From assembly GCA_012295275.1 (NCBI GenBank), contig CM022677.1, positions 13,763,835 through 13,827,834 of the forward strand: a stretch of DNA of 64,000 bases, read 5' to 3'. Under the pieces are notes generated by a model. The model was not told where the DNA came from. It searched no databases and saw only the letters and a program-made list of their open reading frames with translations. The stretch is from Chrysomallon squamiferum. Its lineage: Eukaryota; Mollusca; Gastropoda; Neomphalida; Peltospiridae. Shown here piece by piece: positions 62,172 through 64,000 of the stretch. The translations under genes and the position numbers were made by a program. The number at the start of each line of letters is the position of its first letter. Position 1 is the stretch's first letter.

Positions 62172-62370
62172 TCATAATAAAAAGTTTAGTTTAATATTCT
62201 TAGCATATGGTTTAACTAAATTGTCTATGTCTGATAGAGAAAGATTAGGATTATTTCCAATGTCCACGTTTTTCAAAGAAAGGAGTTTTCCATGGAAACT
62301 CAAACAGCTGGTTGGTTAAACAACTGGAGTTCAGTCTTAATTCCTGTAGAGAACTTGGAATCTGGAATAT
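62172..62370 (-). pseudogene. Leucine-rich-repeat terminal exon with one frameshift
   Basis: Acceptor CATTTTTTTTCAG. The first frame reads IFQIPSSLQELRLNSSCLTN then QLFEFPWK; the second reads LLSLKNVDIGNNPNLSLSD and DIDNLVKPYAK to a stop at 62172. Both are plain leucine-rich-repeat sequence (LxxLxLxxN, LKNVDIGNNPNLS). The shift falls at an AAAA run (62286-62289); one A fewer restores continuity, so it may be a sequencing error rather than real decay. LRR proteins of this kind include NLR- and TLR-like receptors, but the subfamily cannot be told. Confidence 0.65.
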
Positions 62371-62524
62371 CTGAAAAAAATGAAAAACAGTATTAACTAT
62401 ATCTTAACTATCAGCAGAAAAAGAAAAAAAATTGAAAAAATATAATAATGAGAAATTTGTCAAATCTAGATAGTTACAGAATGAAATACATGTTTGTATG
62501 TATATATATATACATATGAAAGAG

Positions 62525-62580
<56 letters not shown>

Positions 62581-62681
62581 TATATATATATTTTACAAAT
62601 CTAAATTTACCATCAACATTCAGATAAAAACTGAATACAAGATTAAGTGATCCCAGCTGGTAATAAAAAACAAATAAAAAC

Positions 62682-62729
<48 letters not shown>

Positions 62730-62954
62730 TCACAATGTGCAGAATTTACATGATCAGAAAATAATCTAATGTCAGTGATTAAAATAAGCATAGTATGCAC
62801 AAAAATAATATTGAGCTAATTAATTCTGATTGGCTGATCTCTCTCTGAAGATTGGTTGGTTAATCATTCTGTGGTTTCATTGGTTAATCTCTATCTGTAA
62901 GTCTGATTGGTTAATCAGGCTGAATTCTGATTGACTAGTTACTGACACACCCAC
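62371..62954. other. Spacer with GA and AAT microsatellites
   Basis: GA run 62521-62577, AAT run 62682-62728. At 62827-62935 the string ATTGGTTAAT or GATTGG occurs five times in 110 bp, i.e. CCAAT on the minus strand. Confidence 0.6.
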
Positions 62955-62995
62955 CTGATTGCTGCAGTTATTAAGTTCTGTGAGAGAAGAGTTTT
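62955..62995 (-). CDS. Possible small leucine-rich-repeat exon
   Basis: Acceptor ACTGCTGTCACAG and donor CAG/GTGGGT bound a short stretch reading NSSLTELNNCSNQ, close to the LTELDLSSN core of the minisatellite units at 63361 onward. The true exon may be longer on the 5' side. Confidence 0.4.
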
Positions 62996-63360
62996 CTGTG
63001 ACAGCAGTACACAAATCTTGTTACACTCATATTACACTGACTGACACATTCAGACAACAACAGACATCCTGGCTTCTGTTAATAAAAATAAATAATATTA
63101 ATGAAATAAAACTAATATTAAAATTTTATATACAGACATAGAGAAATACAGATGATGACAGACATATATTGTTAAAGATTATAAGAACGCATACACCCAC
63201 ACAAAACACTATTTCACCTATACATTAACACACACAAAAACACACAGAGAGAGAGATAGATGGATTCTGTTAATGCAGATACTGTTGATGTTGTTGTTAT
63301 AATAACTAATGTAATTGTTTATCATCAACTACTACTACCGCATTTCACCATTATTTACCA
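62996..63360. other. No gene seen
   Basis: AT-rich with CA and GA short runs near 63220-63260 and an ACT step at 63330. Confidence 0.4.
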
Positions 63361-64000
63361 GATAATCCATTACTAGACAGATCCAGTTCTGTGAGTCCAC
63401 TGTTTAGTGAGAGCAGTTTTATCAGATAATCCATTACTAGACAGATCCAGTTCTGTGAGTCCAGTGTTTAGTGAGAGCAGTTTTATCAGATAATCCATTA
63501 CTAGACAGATCTAGTTCTGTGAGTCCAGTGTTTAGTGAGACCAGTTTTATCAGATAATCCATTACTAGACAGACCTAGTTCTGTGAGTCCAGTGTTTAGC
63601 AAGAGCAGTTTTATCAGATAATCCATTACTAGACAGATCTAGTTCTGTGAGTCCAGTGTTTAGTGAGAGCAGTTTTATCAGATAATCCATTACTAGACAG
63701 ATCTAGTTCTGTGAGTCCAGTGTTTAGCGAGAGCAGTTTTATCAGATAATCCATTACTAGACAGATCTAGTTCTGTGAGTCCAGTGTTTAGCGAGAGCAG
63801 TTTTATCAGATAATCCATTACTAGACAGATCTAGTTCGGTGAGTCCAGTGTTTAGCGAGAGCAGTTTTATCAGATAATCCATTACTAGACAGATCTAGTT
63901 CTGTGAGTCCAGTGTTTAGTGAGAGCAGTTTTATCAGATAATCCATTACTAGACAGACCTAGTTCTGTGAGTCCAGTGTTTAGCAAGAGCAGTTTTATCA
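63361..64000 (-). repeat. 64-bp minisatellite made of leucine-rich-repeat coding sequence
   Basis: Ten 64-bp units at 63361, 63425, 63489 and so on run off the window end. On the minus strand every unit reads LLSLNTGLTELDLSSNGLSD, a textbook LRR core. Because 64 is not a multiple of three, no single frame continues through consecutive units. The units differ by few bases (for example TCCAG/TCTAG/CCTAG, GTGAGA/GCGAGA/GCAAGA). Confidence 0.9.

Noticed and set aside
63361-64000. A complete in-frame LRR protein
   Set aside because: The 64-bp period breaks the frame at every unit; only isolated LRR cores are readable.

Overview
The window is eukaryotic and animal, and most likely molluscan. It is AT-rich, full of microsatellites and minisatellites, and its coding content is short open stretches bounded by AG/GT splice signals rather than long reading frames. 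The molluscan call rests on two things: a dispersed element beginning with the word CAAGGGAGATAA (both orientations), which I recall as widespread in molluscan genomes, and a prolyl 4-hydroxylase alpha copy plus EGF and leucine-rich-repeat exons typical of lophotrochozoan genomes. Species cannot be told. There is one 200-N assembly gap (38891-39090). No complete gene is contained; all exon calls are by eye.

Layout. 0.6-5.5 kb (+): exons of an unrecognised beta-rich, probably extracellular protein, split by three copies of a short element ending in long GA or CA runs. 7.1-9.4 kb (-): four single-domain calcium-binding-EGF exons, two of them frameshifted, so a decaying EGF gene. 10.0-10.6 kb (-): a decayed inverted copy of an exon found at 43-46 kb, and a well-bounded 202-bp exon. 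11.4-21 kb (+): exons of unrecognised gene A, interrupted by a non-LTR retrotransposon fragment. 22-31 kb: no convincing gene, but old dispersed repeats. 30.9-31.6 kb (-): an intronless P4HA-like sequence with one nonsense codon. 31.87-32.74 kb: an 873-bp DNA transposon with terminal inverted repeats and TA flanks. 34.9-48.6 kb (+): exons of gene B, a relative of gene A, ending in a 1.6-kb unit present three times. 51.0-51.8 kb: a 37-38 bp minisatellite. 55.2-56.5 kb (+): a dead piggyBac transposase. 57.0-59.3 kb (-): two phase-matched exons and an inverted copy of the gene A/B segment. 59.4-62.0 kb: a 2.5-kb CA-containing minisatellite. 62.1-64.0 kb (-): leucine-rich-repeat exons and a 64-bp minisatellite that is itself made of leucine-rich-repeat coding sequence.

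The main theme is local duplication. One segment occurs at 11.9-15.2 (+), 35.2-36.96 (+) and 57.75-59.3 kb (-). A second pair is 28.99-29.65 and 33.83-34.68 kb. The 1.6-kb unit is tandemly triplicated at 43.0-48.55 kb. These copies carry exons of a gene family I do not recognise (low-complexity stretches, helical exons and a coiled-coil-like exon). Whether any copy is a working gene cannot be decided without transcripts.
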